Below the pieces are notes generated by a model. The model had not been told where the DNA came from. It worked only from the letters and a program-made list of their open reading frames with translations, and did no database searches. Of a stretch of DNA of 64,000 nt, positions 44,401 to 55,606 are shown one piece after another. Source of the stretch: Rikenella microfusus (GTDB lineage: Bacteria; Bacteroidota; Bacteroidia; Bacteroidales; Tenuifilaceae). How positions within the stretch are numbered: position 1 is the first letter of the stretch; the number at the start of each line of letters is the position of its first letter. The DNA lies in assembly GCA_020722565.1 (NCBI GenBank), contig DYKO01000011.1, positions 1 to 64,000 of the forward strand, given 5' to 3'. Position numbers and translations under genes: made by a program.

Positions 44401-46407
44401 TTATTGTGAAAGATTCTTAACCAGTTGTTCATAAACCTCTGAATTAACCGACACTGGGTATTTGGATTTAAGCTCATCAATCCACATCTTTTCGATGAGG
44501 TTCTGGTAATCGGTAACTACTTCGGCTCTGCATTCTTCAAGGTTTTTGGGTTGGTTGGCAGCAACCTTGTTTATTTGAATAATTTTGTAGGTGCCATCGG
44601 TAGGATGTTCGAACTTAACGTTTCGATCCCATTTATCGTAATTGGCAACAATGGAGTCGTTGGGAGATGTAATATTTTGACTATACGACAGAATATCTCC
44701 TTTTTTATTTATCTGAATGGCCAGGTCAAAAGGGGTAAGATAATTTTTGCTAAGCAGTTTTTTATGAACCTTTTTAGCAACGCTGGCGTCGGATGTTTGG
44801 TAAAGTGTGTAATGTACTCTTTGATTCCAAACATAATTATTTCTGTTCTGTTCAAAGTACTGGGCTAGGGCAACAGAATCCTGAACTTTGTTCCAAATCA
44901 TCTGGTTCGATATTTCAAACAAAAGCATCCCCTCGAGGTATTCCTTTGCCAATTGTTTGAACTCTAGATATTTTTCAGGAAGCAACGATTTTTCTGTTTC
45001 CAGAATGGTTTGGGTTATCCATTCTTTGAATATGTTATGGGCGAATATAGGAATGGGTTGTTGCCTTATGAGTTGCTGATTTTTAGCAATATATTCCAAA
45101 AAATCAGAAAGTTTGAAGTCTATTCCATTGAGAGTTATCAGTGAGGGGTTGGTTTTGAGTTCAGGAGTAGTCCATTTGTTTTTGTAGAGCGATGAATCCA
45201 AAAGGTTTATTACGGTTTTATCGAAATCGATGGGATTTTCCTTATACCTATAGCTAATTTTTAACTTATTAATGAATGATTCGCGCATCAGCATGCTTCG
45301 GCTATCTCGGCTTATAAGGTTTTTAATATCCGGAAGCATCTCTTCAAAGTTGCCGGGTAATTTACGGTCAATGAGCTTTACCACATGCCAGCCAAATGCG
45401 GTTTGAAAGGGTTGTGAAATTTCACCAATTTTGTCGAGCGAAAAGGCAACCTGTTCAAATTCGGGAATTATTTGACCCGAACGAATCCATGGTAGTTCAC
45501 CGCCATTGGGTGCAGAGCTGTTGTCCTGCGACTCGGCTTTGGCTACAGCGGCAAAGTCTTCGCCCTTTACCAGTCTGTTGTGAATAGCTACAATTTTTTG
45601 CCGGGCATCCTCAATTTGTTGGGGTGAAGCGTTGGGTTGAGTTTTTATCATGATATGGGCAATTTTGATTTGCCCTTTTGTTGGACGGCGATCATGAACC
45701 TTAATGATGTGGTAACCGAAACGTGTGCGTACCGGCATTGAAACCGAATCGATAGGGGTGCTATATGCAGTTGATTCAAATGGGTACACCATTTGAAAGG
45801 CAGAAAACCAGCCAAGGTAACCATTGTTGCGGTTTACCGATGGGTCGTTACTCATCTCCAGTGCAACTTTCCCAAATGGTTCTCCTTTGGTTATTCTTTT
45901 TCGAGCCTCAAGGGCCTTTTGATAGTACTTGATGGTATCGGAAGGGAGAGTATTGTCGGGAATGTTAATAAGTATATGGCTGGCGCTAACTTCCTCCTGC
46001 ATACGTTGATAGGCTTCACCCGTCAGCCTATTGAATGCTTCTTTATCTATTAGGTACGATTGGGCGAGTTGGTCAATGTAGCCGTTGTACTCGCTAATAA
46101 AACTGGGTAACGTATCGATGCCAGCATCACAGGCTGCTTGTACCTTTAACTTGAAATTTATAAAGAGGTTAAGGTATTCATCAAGCGTTTCTTTGCTGAT
46201 TTTTGTTCCCGTAGCACCGGTGTTTTTAAGGTAAAGGTTGGTGAATTCTTCGGTGGTTATGGGTTGGTTATTAACTGTAAGAAGGATAGAATTTTTATGG
46301 GGCTGAGCAAAAAGCGATATCGTAACAAATGCCCCAAAAATTTTGAGCCAATTACGTATTGCTACCATCATTGTTTTGCTTGTTTGAGTTTTATTCATAT
46401 TCAACAT
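44401..46407 (-). CDS. Periplasmic peptidyl-prolyl isomerase with two parvulin domains
   Basis: A 668-residue exported protein (signal around MVAIRNWLKIFGAFVTISLFAQ; several possible ATGs at the N-terminus, so the exact start is uncertain). A SurA-like N-terminal region is followed by two PpiC rotamase domains: the first near 135-245 (VSASHILINIPDN, YLGWFSAFQMVYPFE, RFGYHIIKVHDRRP) and the second near 248-350 (IKIAHIMIKTQP, NGGELPWIRSGQIIPEFE, AFGWHVVKLIDRK). The 300-residue C-terminal region has no recognised domain. It begins 8 bases after guaB and probably shares its transcript. Confidence 0.87.
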   Translation of the reverse strand: MLNMNKTQTSKTMMVAIRNWLKIFGAFVTISLFAQPHKNSILLTVNNQPITTEEFTNLYLKNTGATGTKISKETLDEYLNLFINFKLKVQAACDAGIDTLPSFISEYNGYIDQLAQSYLIDKEAFNRLTGEAYQRMQEEVSASHILINIPDNTLPSDTIKYYQKALEARKRITKGEPFGKVALEMSNDPSVNRNNGYLGWFSAFQMVYPFESTAYSTPIDSVSMPVRTRFGYHIIKVHDRRPTKGQIKIAHIMIKTQPNASPQQIEDARQKIVAIHNRLVKGEDFAAVAKAESQDNSSAPNGGELPWIRSGQIIPEFEQVAFSLDKIGEISQPFQTAFGWHVVKLIDRKLPGNFEEMLPDIKNLISRDSRSMLMRESFINKLKISYRYKENPIDFDKTVINLLDSSLYKNKWTTPELKTNPSLITLNGIDFKLSDFLEYIAKNQQLIRQQPIPIFAHNIFKEWITQTILETEKSLLPEKYLEFKQLAKEYLEGMLLFEISNQMIWNKVQDSVALAQYFEQNRNNYVWNQRVHYTLYQTSDASVAKKVHKKLLSKNYLTPFDLAIQINKKGDILSYSQNITSPNDSIVANYDKWDRNVKFEHPTDGTYKIIQINKVAANQPKNLEECRAEVVTDYQNLIEKMWIDELKSKYPVSVNSEVYEQLVKNLSQ

Positions 46408-46415
46408 GGATAAAT

Positions 46416-47930
<1,515 letters not shown>

Positions 47931-48097
47931 TTACAAAAAAAAGATATACCTGCAATTACCTCCTGGGCTTCTATGCATTTGGTCTGTTATTTTTTTGCAA
48001 AATTACTTGTCAACATGTATGGGTAATTAGAAAAAAATTGTAGCAGGTTGCATTCTTATTTTTAAAAAAATGTAAATTGTTGTTTGAAAAAAAATCG

Positions 48098-50146
48098 ATG
48101 GGACAGAGCTCTGATAACGGATATAGTTTGGATGAGTTAAGAAGCGAACTTGAAAAAATTAAAGCAGCCTACAACGATTTAAAAATCAAGTTCGAACAGG
48201 AGTTATTGTACTGGCAAAAAAACAGGGAAAAAGTTGTTGAAGTGGAACAGCGAGATGCAACTCTTTTAGCTGCTAACCCCGGGTTAATGTTTGTGTTTAG
48301 TAGAGATGGTGTTTTTCTTGACTACAGCGGGTGTCCCAACGAGATGTATATACCACCCGATATCTTTTTAGGGAAAAAAGTTGAACAGGTGCTTCCAAGG
48401 TCTGTTGCCAGTTTAACCCATGAAAAAATTAATCGGTTATTTGAAACCGGTCAGATGCAGGTTTACGACTACGAACTTGAAATAGGTGGGAAACTCATGT
48501 ACTTTGAAAGCCGGCTGGTAAGGTATGGCGAAAATAAGGCTTTGGCAGTTACCCGAAATATTACTTCGCGAAAGCAGGCAGAAATTAAGCTAAGAGAGAG
48601 TGAGGTTCGTTACCAGGAACTTTACAACCTCTTAAGGCTCATGGCAGATAATACCCCCGATATGATTTGGGCTAAGGATACACAAAATCGATACATCTTT
48701 GCCAATAGATCAATCTGTGAAAATCTTTTATCGGCAACCGATACTTCAGAACCTATTGGTAAGACAGATTTGTATTTTGCCCAACGCGAGCGCGATGCTC
48801 ATCCCGATAATCCCCTATGGCATACATTTTGTGAGTTGTGTATGGATTCCGATAAGCTTGTATTACAGGAACTTCGCCTCATGCAGATCGATGAATTCGG
48901 AAATGTAAAGGGAAAATTTCTTTATCTTGATGTACACAAGGCACCGCTTTATGATAGGGAGGGGAATCTTATTGGCGTAGTGGGTACTGCTCGCGACATA
49001 ACTGAAAAAAAGGCCATTGAAGAAAAACTCAAACTTTCCGAAGAAACCTATAAGGGTATTATCAATAGCATCTCCGAAGCTGTTTATATTCAAGATGAGC
49101 GTGGTGTGTTTCTTGACGTGAACGACACAGCTGTAAAACTGTACGGCTATCCGAGGGAATATTTCATTGGTAAAACTCCCGAATTTTTGTCTGCACCGGG
49201 ATACAACGATTTGAGCAAGGTTGCCGAATGCGTGATAAAAGCGTTTTATGGAGAACCCCAGGTGTTCGAGTTTTGGGGAATAAGAAGTAATGGTGAATTT
49301 TTCCCCAAGATTGTTAGTCTTACTCCAGGGATGTATTTTGGGGAAAAGTGTGTTATTGCCGTTGCCCGCGATATTACCCAGCAAAAAGAATGGGAGCAGG
49401 AGCTCCTCGACGCAAAGGTCAAAGCTGAGGAAAATGATAGGTTGAAAACATCCTTCCTATCAAACATGAGTCATGAAATCCGAACTCCGATTAATGGTAT
49501 CCTTGGTTTTGTTCAGCTCATGCGTGGACTGAATATTACTGCGGAACAACTTGAAAAGTATTTGGATATCATAGAAATTAGCGGCAATAGGCTTAACAAG
49601 TTGCTTAGTGGGTTAATCAACCTATCTAGTATTGAGTCTGGTCAGGTCGTAGTTCACGAACGGTTATCTAAATTAAATAGCATCATTGAATATGTTTATG
49701 ATTTCTTTTTACCTGCAGCCAATAAAAAGGGCATAAGTTTAGAAATCGAAAAAGCATTTGCTGAAAACCAAAACGAGGTGCTTACTGATCCCGATTTGCT
49801 ACAGGACGTGCTTGTTAACTTGGTAAGCAATGCTATTAAATATACCAGCAAAGGGTTTGTTCGAATTCGATGCGAATACGTAAATGGTCTCCATAAATTT
49901 GCTGTAAGCGACAGTGGAATTGGAATTCCTAAAGAGAAGCAGGAGAAAATTTTTGATCGGTTTTACAGAGCACATGATTATTTAACTGATCCCACCGAAG
50001 GGGCTGGTTTGGGGCTCTCTATAGCTAGGGGTTATGTAGAACGATTGGGCGGTAAATTGTGGGTGGAGAGTGAACCTGATAAGGGAACTGTATTTTACTT
50101 CACCATTCCTTTCAAATTGGAGAGCAAATCTAGAAGAACCTCATAA
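48098..50146 (+). CDS. PAS-domain sensor histidine kinase
   Basis: A 682-residue cytoplasmic sensor kinase with no transmembrane helix. An N-terminal coiled coil (about 10-50) is followed by three PAS domains (about 52-160, 172-305 and 315-430; each ends in a PAC-like RDIT/RNIT segment), a HisKA domain with an intact H-box (SNMSHEIRTPING, H459) and an HATPase domain (N-box LVSNAIKYT, DSGIGIP, GAGLGLSIARGYVERLGG). ATG 48098 is preferred to TTG 48077. No response-regulator gene follows intact; instead a decayed receiver lies at 50199-50569, so the original phosphorelay partner was probably lost. Confidence 0.92.
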   Translation: MGQSSDNGYSLDELRSELEKIKAAYNDLKIKFEQELLYWQKNREKVVEVEQRDATLLAANPGLMFVFSRDGVFLDYSGCPNEMYIPPDIFLGKKVEQVLPRSVASLTHEKINRLFETGQMQVYDYELEIGGKLMYFESRLVRYGENKALAVTRNITSRKQAEIKLRESEVRYQELYNLLRLMADNTPDMIWAKDTQNRYIFANRSICENLLSATDTSEPIGKTDLYFAQRERDAHPDNPLWHTFCELCMDSDKLVLQELRLMQIDEFGNVKGKFLYLDVHKAPLYDREGNLIGVVGTARDITEKKAIEEKLKLSEETYKGIINSISEAVYIQDERGVFLDVNDTAVKLYGYPREYFIGKTPEFLSAPGYNDLSKVAECVIKAFYGEPQVFEFWGIRSNGEFFPKIVSLTPGMYFGEKCVIAVARDITQQKEWEQELLDAKVKAEENDRLKTSFLSNMSHEIRTPINGILGFVQLMRGLNITAEQLEKYLDIIEISGNRLNKLLSGLINLSSIESGQVVVHERLSKLNSIIEYVYDFFLPAANKKGISLEIEKAFAENQNEVLTDPDLLQDVLVNLVSNAIKYTSKGFVRIRCEYVNGLHKFAVSDSGIGIPKEKQEKIFDRFYRAHDYLTDPTEGAGLGLSIARGYVERLGGKLWVESEPDKGTVFYFTIPFKLESKSRRTS

Positions 50147-50198
50147 TAGGTGAGGTGCATAAAACCCAATTTGAAAAGAGATTTAATATACTTAAAAT

Positions 50199-50569
50199 AT
50201 TTTAGATGATGAAGAATACTCGGTTTTAATGCTTCAGGGAGGATTACAGGATATTGCAAAGGAGATACTGGTGGTCCGAAATGGCTGAGGTGCAAAAGAA
50301 ATGATCAGAAAGATTCAAGGTATTGACTTGGTGCTTAGGGATATTAAATTACCCGATATCAATGGTTATGAAGCAACACGTATAATAAGGGAGTTGAGAT
50401 CGGATGTTTGAATTGTTGCTCAAGCTGCCAAACAATGCACTCGGATGAGGAAAGAGCAAGTGGGTCAGATTTTGATGCCTATAATACCAAACTAATTGAT
50501 TTGGTTAAAATAACTGAAATGATACACAAATTTTTAAGTGGTAATCAGTCCCTTATTCCCCATTGGTAG
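50199..50569 (+). pseudogene. Decayed response-regulator receiver domain
   Basis: In one frame, ILDDEEYSVLMLQGG...KEMIRKIQGIDLVLRDIKLPDINGYEATRIIRELRSDV reads as a receiver domain, but it is interrupted by TGA at 50286 and TGA at 50409, and has a frameshift near 50430. The remaining part, MHSDEERASGSDFDAYNTKLIDLVKITEMIHKFLSGN, continues in another frame to a stop at 50569. No complete start is present. The DD, phospho-Asp (LRDIKLPD) and Lys (NTKLID) positions can still be located. It lies 52 bases after the PAS kinase, so it was either the kinase's C-terminal receiver or its cognate regulator. Its end overlaps the convergent S9 peptidase gene. Confidence 0.8.
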
Positions 50570-52650
50570 AGCATGTAGGAGTAAATAAAAGCTTGTTCCT
50601 TGAGTTGCTTATACCTTCCCGATGAACCGCTATGCCCTGAGTCGATTTCAACCCAAAGGAGTATTTGACTTGGGGCTGTGTTGTTATTTCTCAGCTTCGC
50701 CACCCACTTAACGGGTTCGTGGTAAAGAACCTGACTGTCGTTATATCCGCCAATTACCAACATGTTGGGGTAGGGTTGCTTTTTAACCTGATCGTAGGGT
50801 GAGTACGATTTGATGTAAAAGTAGAAAACGGAATCATGGGGGTTGCCCCATTCATTGTATTCAACAGTAGTTAGGGATTGTGAAGAATCGAGCATTGATG
50901 TCAGAACATCAACAAATGGGACTTCGGCAACAACGGCTTTGAACAACTGGGGTTTTGCGTTTACTGCTGCGCCAACCAGTAGGCCTCCGGCGCTACTTCC
51001 ATATGCAATCAGTTTTGATGCTGAGGTGTAGCCATCATCAATGAGTTTTGTAGCACAGGATAAGTAGTCGGTAAAAGAATTGTGTTTGTTTAGCAGCCGT
51101 CCAGAATCGTACCAGTAACGACCCATTTCCTGGCCGCCCCTAACATGGGCAATGGCATACACTACACCCCTATCGAGCAGGCTAACCAGATTGGGATCAA
51201 AGGTTGGGTTGATAGAGTAGCCATAGGCTCCATAGCCATACAAAAGTAGTGGCGTATTGGGACTAAATTTAACACCTTTACGGTAAACCAGCGAAATGGG
51301 TATTTGAACGTTATCGGGAGCAACTGCCCATACGCGTTTCGACTCGTAATTTGTGGGGTTATATTCTCCCAGTACCTCATTTTGTTTAAGTATTCGCTTT
51401 TCATGCTTTGCCATATTGTACTCACATGTTGTGCCAGGAGTGGTGAGTGAGGTAAAGTAGTAGATGAATAAATTGGTGTTAAACTCTGGGTTAATAGAAG
51501 GGATGGCTGTGTAAATATCTTCGCCAAAATCAATGTGATGATCTTCTAATGTTTTAAGGTTGGTTATTCTAATTTTCATTAGAGCTTCGCTACGTTCAGT
51601 TACCACCAGAAAGTTACTGAACGCTTCCATGGTGAGTATAAGCATGTTGGGTTTTCCGACAATAAATGCTTCCCAGTTCTTTATTGAAGGGTTTGATATG
51701 GGGGCTCTGTAAACCATGAAGTTTGGTGCTTTGTAATTCGAAAGAAAATAAAAATAGTTACCGGAATGATCAACTGTGTATTCGATGCCCATTGAGCGAC
51801 TAGCAATTAGTCGAAACTTTTCCCGTGGGCGGTTGGCGTTCAGAAACCAGCATTCAGAACTAAGTCCATCTGAACTGTTGATAATGATATATTCGTGCGA
51901 TTTGGTTGTGAAGGCATGAACGCGATAAGTGGGATCTATCTCCTTGAAAACCAGTTCGTCATCGTTGGGTTGCAGGATGTCGTGACGATATATTGCCGAA
52001 GGTCTCAATGTACTATCCTTATACGAATAAAATACGTAACGGCTATCGTTAGTCCATGCAACCTCCCCTGTGGTATTCTCAATTTTGTGTTCTAAGAGTC
52101 TTCCAGAGGCTAAGTCTTTAAAGTAAATGGAAAATATTCGTCGTCCTGATGTGTCAACACCTAAAGCCATAATGTGGTTGTCGGGAGAAATATCGATACT
52201 GGCAACCTGGCAGTACTTGTGGCCAGTGGCCAATTCGTTTTCATCGAGTATAATTTCTTCAGGGGCTTTCATACTTCCCTTTCGCCTACAATTGATTGGG
52301 TATTCCTTTCCCTCCTCATACCTAACATAATAGTAATAACCATTCATGTAAATCGGAACGGTAATGTCTTCGCCTCGTTTTCGGGAGTGCATTTCAGCAA
52401 TAAGCTTATCCTGAAAGGGCTTGGTTTCCTCCATTACCGAGTAGGTATATGCGTTTTCAGCAAGTATATAATCAATTACTTCTTGAGAATCGCGTTGATG
52501 TAGCCAGTAGTAGGGGTCGATGCGGGTGTCACCAAACATCACAAATATTTTATTTTCCTGCTTGGCAACTGGGGGATGGGGAATATAGGAGCAGGCCTGT
52601 GCTATGGCAATTATAAAAATTGGTGCTAGGTGTTTGACACTTTTATTCAT
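50545..52650 (-). CDS. S9 prolyl oligopeptidase family (oligopeptidase B-like) lipoprotein
   Basis: About 701 residues: an N-terminal beta-propeller (about 40-420) and a C-terminal alpha/beta hydrolase domain (about 430-700). The nucleophile is in YGSSAGGLL; the Asp is in GGYNDSQV and the His in DSGHSGSSGR, giving the S9 triad. The overall pattern (VMFGDTRIDPYYWLHQRDSQEV near the N-terminus) is that of oligopeptidase B, which cleaves after basic residues in short peptides. ATG 52650 (MNKSVKHLAPIFIIAIAQAC) gives a lipoprotein-type signal, so it is probably periplasmic or membrane-anchored. Specificity is inferred. Confidence 0.9.
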   Translation of the reverse strand: MNKSVKHLAPIFIIAIAQACSYIPHPPVAKQENKIFVMFGDTRIDPYYWLHQRDSQEVIDYILAENAYTYSVMEETKPFQDKLIAEMHSRKRGEDITVPIYMNGYYYYVRYEEGKEYPINCRRKGSMKAPEEIILDENELATGHKYCQVASIDISPDNHIMALGVDTSGRRIFSIYFKDLASGRLLEHKIENTTGEVAWTNDSRYVFYSYKDSTLRPSAIYRHDILQPNDDELVFKEIDPTYRVHAFTTKSHEYIIINSSDGLSSECWFLNANRPREKFRLIASRSMGIEYTVDHSGNYFYFLSNYKAPNFMVYRAPISNPSIKNWEAFIVGKPNMLILTMEAFSNFLVVTERSEALMKIRITNLKTLEDHHIDFGEDIYTAIPSINPEFNTNLFIYYFTSLTTPGTTCEYNMAKHEKRILKQNEVLGEYNPTNYESKRVWAVAPDNVQIPISLVYRKGVKFSPNTPLLLYGYGAYGYSINPTFDPNLVSLLDRGVVYAIAHVRGGQEMGRYWYDSGRLLNKHNSFTDYLSCATKLIDDGYTSASKLIAYGSSAGGLLVGAAVNAKPQLFKAVVAEVPFVDVLTSMLDSSQSLTTVEYNEWGNPHDSVFYFYIKSYSPYDQVKKQPYPNMLVIGGYNDSQVLYHEPVKWVAKLRNNNTAPSQILLWVEIDSGHSGSSGRYKQLKEQAFIYSYMLYQWGIRD

Positions 52651-52820
52651 ATCAAATGGCACGTTTATTCAATCAAAGTTAAGACATACGTTTATTATTG
52701 CAAAATTGAGTTGCTGATTTCTAAATATTAGACCAAAGAATTTGAGCTATTTTAAAAGATATTTTGATTAAGCATCCTGTTATTCTGTTTGTTAATAAAA
52801 TAAAAATGATAGAGGTGACT

Positions 52821-53333
52821 ATGCGAAATCTAATCATAGTGTTTTTGAGCTTACTATTTGGTTTATCTTGCTCTTAACGCAAAACTTCAAGTAATGACCG
52901 TCATATTCCCATTTTAGATTTCAGCGCTATGGAATCCCTATTTTTAAGGGGCAACGATACTATTTATATCTACAACTTTTGGGCCACATGGTGTGCACCC
53001 TGTATTAAGGAATTTCCCATTTTTGAAAGGGCTGCAAAGTTTTATGCATCAAAGCCAGTTAAATTTCTTATGGTAAGTCTTGATTTCCCTGTGGGTATCG
53101 ATAACTCTTTAATTCTGTTTCTGGAAGCTCGAAATTCTGAACTTGATGTTGTTTTAGTGGATGACCCGGACCAAAATATTTGGATTAACAAGGTTAATCC
53201 CCAGTGGAGCGGAGCTCTTCCCGCTACGCTTATAAGGTGTGGCAAAAATACAATTTTTATTGAGGATCCTGTTGATTATGAGGAACATACGCAAAGTGTT
53301 AATAAAATGATTATTAACCCTAAAACTAAATAG
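52821..53333 (+). pseudogene. TlpA-like thioredoxin lipoprotein with an in-frame stop after the lipobox
   Basis: ATG 52821 begins MRNLIIVFLSLLFGLSCS, a lipoprotein signal with cysteine in place, then a TAA stop (52875-52877), then the same frame continues RKTSSNDRHIPILDFSAMESL... into a thioredoxin-fold domain with active site WATWCAPC. The ORF track lists only the part from ATG 52929 (134 aa). Either the gene is inactivated, or the protein now starts at 52929 and stays in the cytoplasm. The downstream redoxin gene begins 2 bases after it, so both likely belonged to one operon. Confidence 0.75.
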
Positions 53334-53335
53334 CA

Positions 53336-53935
53336 ATGAAAAAGATTACACTAGTTGTTACATTATTATTGTCGACCATGTTTGTTATGGCCCAGGGCTT
53401 GAAAGTTGGTGATGCTGCTCCCGATTTTCGCCTTAAGAATGTCGATGGCAAAATGGTATCTTTAGCCGATTACCCTAAAACTAAGGGATTTATTGTTATT
53501 TTTTCGTGCAATCACTGTCCCTATGTTAAGGCTTATGAGGGTAGGATTATAGAGCTACATAAAAAGTATGAGCCGCTGGGATTTCCAGTAATAGCTATTA
53601 ATTCAAACGACCCCGAAGTTGTTCCCGAAGATTCGTATGACAAGATGATTGAGCACGCTAAGGAGAAAAAATTTTCCTTCCCCTATTTATTTGACCAAGG
53701 ACAGAGAATTTTACCACAGTACGGCGCAGCCCGAACCCCGCATGTGTTTGTCCTGAGCAAGCAGGGAATGGAATATAGGGTAGAGTATATTGGCGCTATT
53801 GACGATAACTATAAGGATGCTTCTGCCGTAAAAGAAAAATATGTAGAAAATGCAGTTAATGCGCTGCTGGCTGGGAAAAAACCAACGGTAACTGAAACCA
53901 AAGCAGTTGGTTGCTCCATTAAGGTTAAAAAATAG
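53336..53935 (+). CDS. Exported thioredoxin-like redoxin
   Basis: A 199-residue exported redox protein: signal peptide MKKITLVVTLLLSTMFVMAQ followed by an AhpC/TSA-like domain (APDFRLKNVDGKMVSLADY, FIVIFSCNHCPYVKAYE). The CNHCPY motif is characteristic of the peroxiredoxin-like/thioredoxin family 1 group, which keeps two cysteines spaced like thioredoxin. The C-terminal AARTPHVFVLSKQG has the cis-Pro-type segment. It may be a periplasmic disulfide reductase or peroxidase. It directly follows the broken TlpA-like gene. Confidence 0.85.
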   Translation: MKKITLVVTLLLSTMFVMAQGLKVGDAAPDFRLKNVDGKMVSLADYPKTKGFIVIFSCNHCPYVKAYEGRIIELHKKYEPLGFPVIAINSNDPEVVPEDSYDKMIEHAKEKKFSFPYLFDQGQRILPQYGAARTPHVFVLSKQGMEYRVEYIGAIDDNYKDASAVKEKYVENAVNALLAGKKPTVTETKAVGCSIKVKK

Positions 53936-54031
53936 CTCTTTTGTTTTATATTTTTTTGAAGCGCTGGAAATACTAGTGCTTTTATTTTGTTAACTTATCG
54001 TGGTTTATTTAATTTTGTTTTTTTAATAGTG

Positions 54032-54706
54032 ATGTCCGATTTAAGCATTGTTCGAACCAATGATGGGAGTCCAACACTCTTTTCCAGTAGATTTGGAGCC
54101 TATTACCATTCACTTAATGGAGCTGTTACCGAATCGAATCATATCTTTATTGACGCAGGGTTAAGGTATGTGGCTGAAAGGACTAAAAGCATTTCGATTT
54201 TAGAGGTTGGATTTGGAACAGGTTTAAATGCTTTGCTAACTGCAATGGTAGCCAGAAATCTTAATATCGATTTTTATTACCATGGAATTGAGCTCTATCC
54301 TCCACCCAATGATTTGCTCTCAGAGTTGAATTTGAACGAAATTTTTAAGGATGACGAATCCGCTGATTTATGGAGTTTAATTGCCAATTCAACCTGGAAT
54401 AACGAGATTCAATTGGCATCAAATTTTAGAATTCACAAAGAAATTGCAGATTTTACAGGATGGGTATCCCGCAAAAATTACTCTTTGGTATATTTTGATG
54501 CCTTTGCCCCTGATGACCAACCCGAGATGTGGAGCCAGGAACAACTTATGAAAATTAACAAGGCTTTGAACGCCAATGGCGTTTTGGTTACATATTCTGC
54601 CAAGGGAATGGTAAAATCAAACCTGCGGTTTGCAGGATTTAAAGTTGAACGATTATCGGGGCCGCCAGGTAAGCGACATATGATTAGAGCTATAAAATTA
54701 GCCTAA
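54032..54706 (+). CDS. mnmD: MnmD-type tRNA methyltransferase (MnmC2-like domain)
   Basis: A 224-residue stand-alone homologue of the MnmC methyltransferase domain, which adds the final methyl to 5-aminomethyl-2-thiouridine at tRNA position 34. ATG 54032 (MSDLSIVRTNDGSPTL) is preferred to the track start 15 codons upstream. Motifs: SRFGAYYHSLNGAVTESNHIF (about 20-40), SAM motif ILEVGFGTGLNAL, YFDAFAPDDQPEMWS (about 153-168) and LVTYSAKGMVKSNLRFAGFKVERLSGPPGKRHM. No FAD oxidase domain is attached. Confidence 0.88.
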   Translation: MSDLSIVRTNDGSPTLFSSRFGAYYHSLNGAVTESNHIFIDAGLRYVAERTKSISILEVGFGTGLNALLTAMVARNLNIDFYYHGIELYPPPNDLLSELNLNEIFKDDESADLWSLIANSTWNNEIQLASNFRIHKEIADFTGWVSRKNYSLVYFDAFAPDDQPEMWSQEQLMKINKALNANGVLVTYSAKGMVKSNLRFAGFKVERLSGPPGKRHMIRAIKLA

Positions 54707-54734
54707 GCAATTTTTGCAAAAAAAAGCTTTCACT

Positions 54735-54766
54735 TTTGTGCTGCATTAAAAAGTGTAGTATCTTCG
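54735..54766 (+). promoter_or_regulatory. Candidate promoter of the FKBP gene
   Basis: TTTG (54735-54738), a 20-base spacer and TATCTTCG (54759-54766; one mismatch to TAnnTTTG) lie 44 bases before ATG 54810. Pattern match only. Confidence 0.4.
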
Positions 54767-54809
54767 CATGAATAATTTTAGAAAGTAAACCCATAAAATT
54801 AATATCAAC

Positions 54810-55535
54810 ATGAAATTAAAATCTCTTTTAATTGCTGTACTTGTGCTACCCGTAGTGGTATCATGTCAGAATTCGAACAAAAAGGTAGGTAAGGTTATGC
54901 TTAAAACCGATGTTGATACTCTAAGCTATGCCCTTGGTGTTAACATTGCAGGTAGCTTTAACAATGCCAAACTCGATGATGTTAACTATAAGGCCATTGC
55001 CCGTGCCATTCAGGATGTTTTCAGCAAGGATTCTTCAAGGATTAAAATGAGTGACGAAGAAGCCATGAAATACATTCAGGATTATTTCAATCGTCGCGAA
55101 ATGAGAATTGCCAAGGAAAATCTTGAGGCAAGTAAAAAGTTCTTAGAAGAGAATAAAACCAAGGAGGGGGTAATTGTTGACTCAACTGGTCTTCAGTATA
55201 AGATAATTACCGAGGGTACTGGCCCTATGCCTACTACTGAGGATGTAGTAAAGGTTCACTACAAAGGGACCCTAATTGATGGTACCACATTCGATTCATC
55301 ATACGATAGGGGAGAACCCGCCCAATTTAAGTTGAATCAGGTTATTCCAGGTTGGACTATCGGGCTTCAGAAAATGAAGGTAGGCTCTAAGTTTATGCTC
55401 TACGTACCCAGCGAAATGGCATATGGTGAGCGCGTACGTCCCGGTGGACCTATTGGACCTAACCAAGCTCTTATCTTTGAAGTTGAACTTCTTGATATTG
55501 TTAAGGAGCAGCCTGCAAAAAATGATAAGAAGTAA
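54810..55535 (+). CDS. FKBP-type peptidyl-prolyl isomerase lipoprotein
   Basis: A 241-residue envelope folding factor. The signal MKLKSLLIAVLVLPVVVSC is lipoprotein-type. An FKBP N-terminal dimerisation domain (about 30-115; DTLSYALGVNIAGSF) precedes the FKBP_C isomerase domain (about 130-235; VKVHYKGTLIDGTTFDSS, VIPGWTIGLQKMKVGSK, AYGERVRPGGPIGPNQALIFEVELL). This is the FkpA/FklB/Mip architecture. Followed by a strong terminator. Confidence 0.93.
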   Translation: MKLKSLLIAVLVLPVVVSCQNSNKKVGKVMLKTDVDTLSYALGVNIAGSFNNAKLDDVNYKAIARAIQDVFSKDSSRIKMSDEEAMKYIQDYFNRREMRIAKENLEASKKFLEENKTKEGVIVDSTGLQYKIITEGTGPMPTTEDVVKVHYKGTLIDGTTFDSSYDRGEPAQFKLNQVIPGWTIGLQKMKVGSKFMLYVPSEMAYGERVRPGGPIGPNQALIFEVELLDIVKEQPAKNDKK

Positions 55536-55564
55536 TAATCAAATTATAAATTAAATTAAGCATA

Positions 55565-55594
55565 GCCGGATGGTATATTTCATCCGGCTTTTTT
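55565..55594 (+). terminator. Intrinsic terminator after the FKBP gene
   Basis: GCCGGATG (55565-55572) pairs with CATCCGGC (55581-55588), followed by six T. Perfect 8-bp stem, 30 bases past the stop. Confidence 0.9.
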
Positions 55595-55606
55595 CAGTAA
55601 AAGAAA

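Noticed and set aside
50280-50415. TGA codons in the receiver pseudogene as recoded (selenocysteine or alternative code)
   Set aside because: The positions do not match a conserved Cys/Sec site, a frameshift is also present, and TGA is not used in frame in the intact genes of the window.
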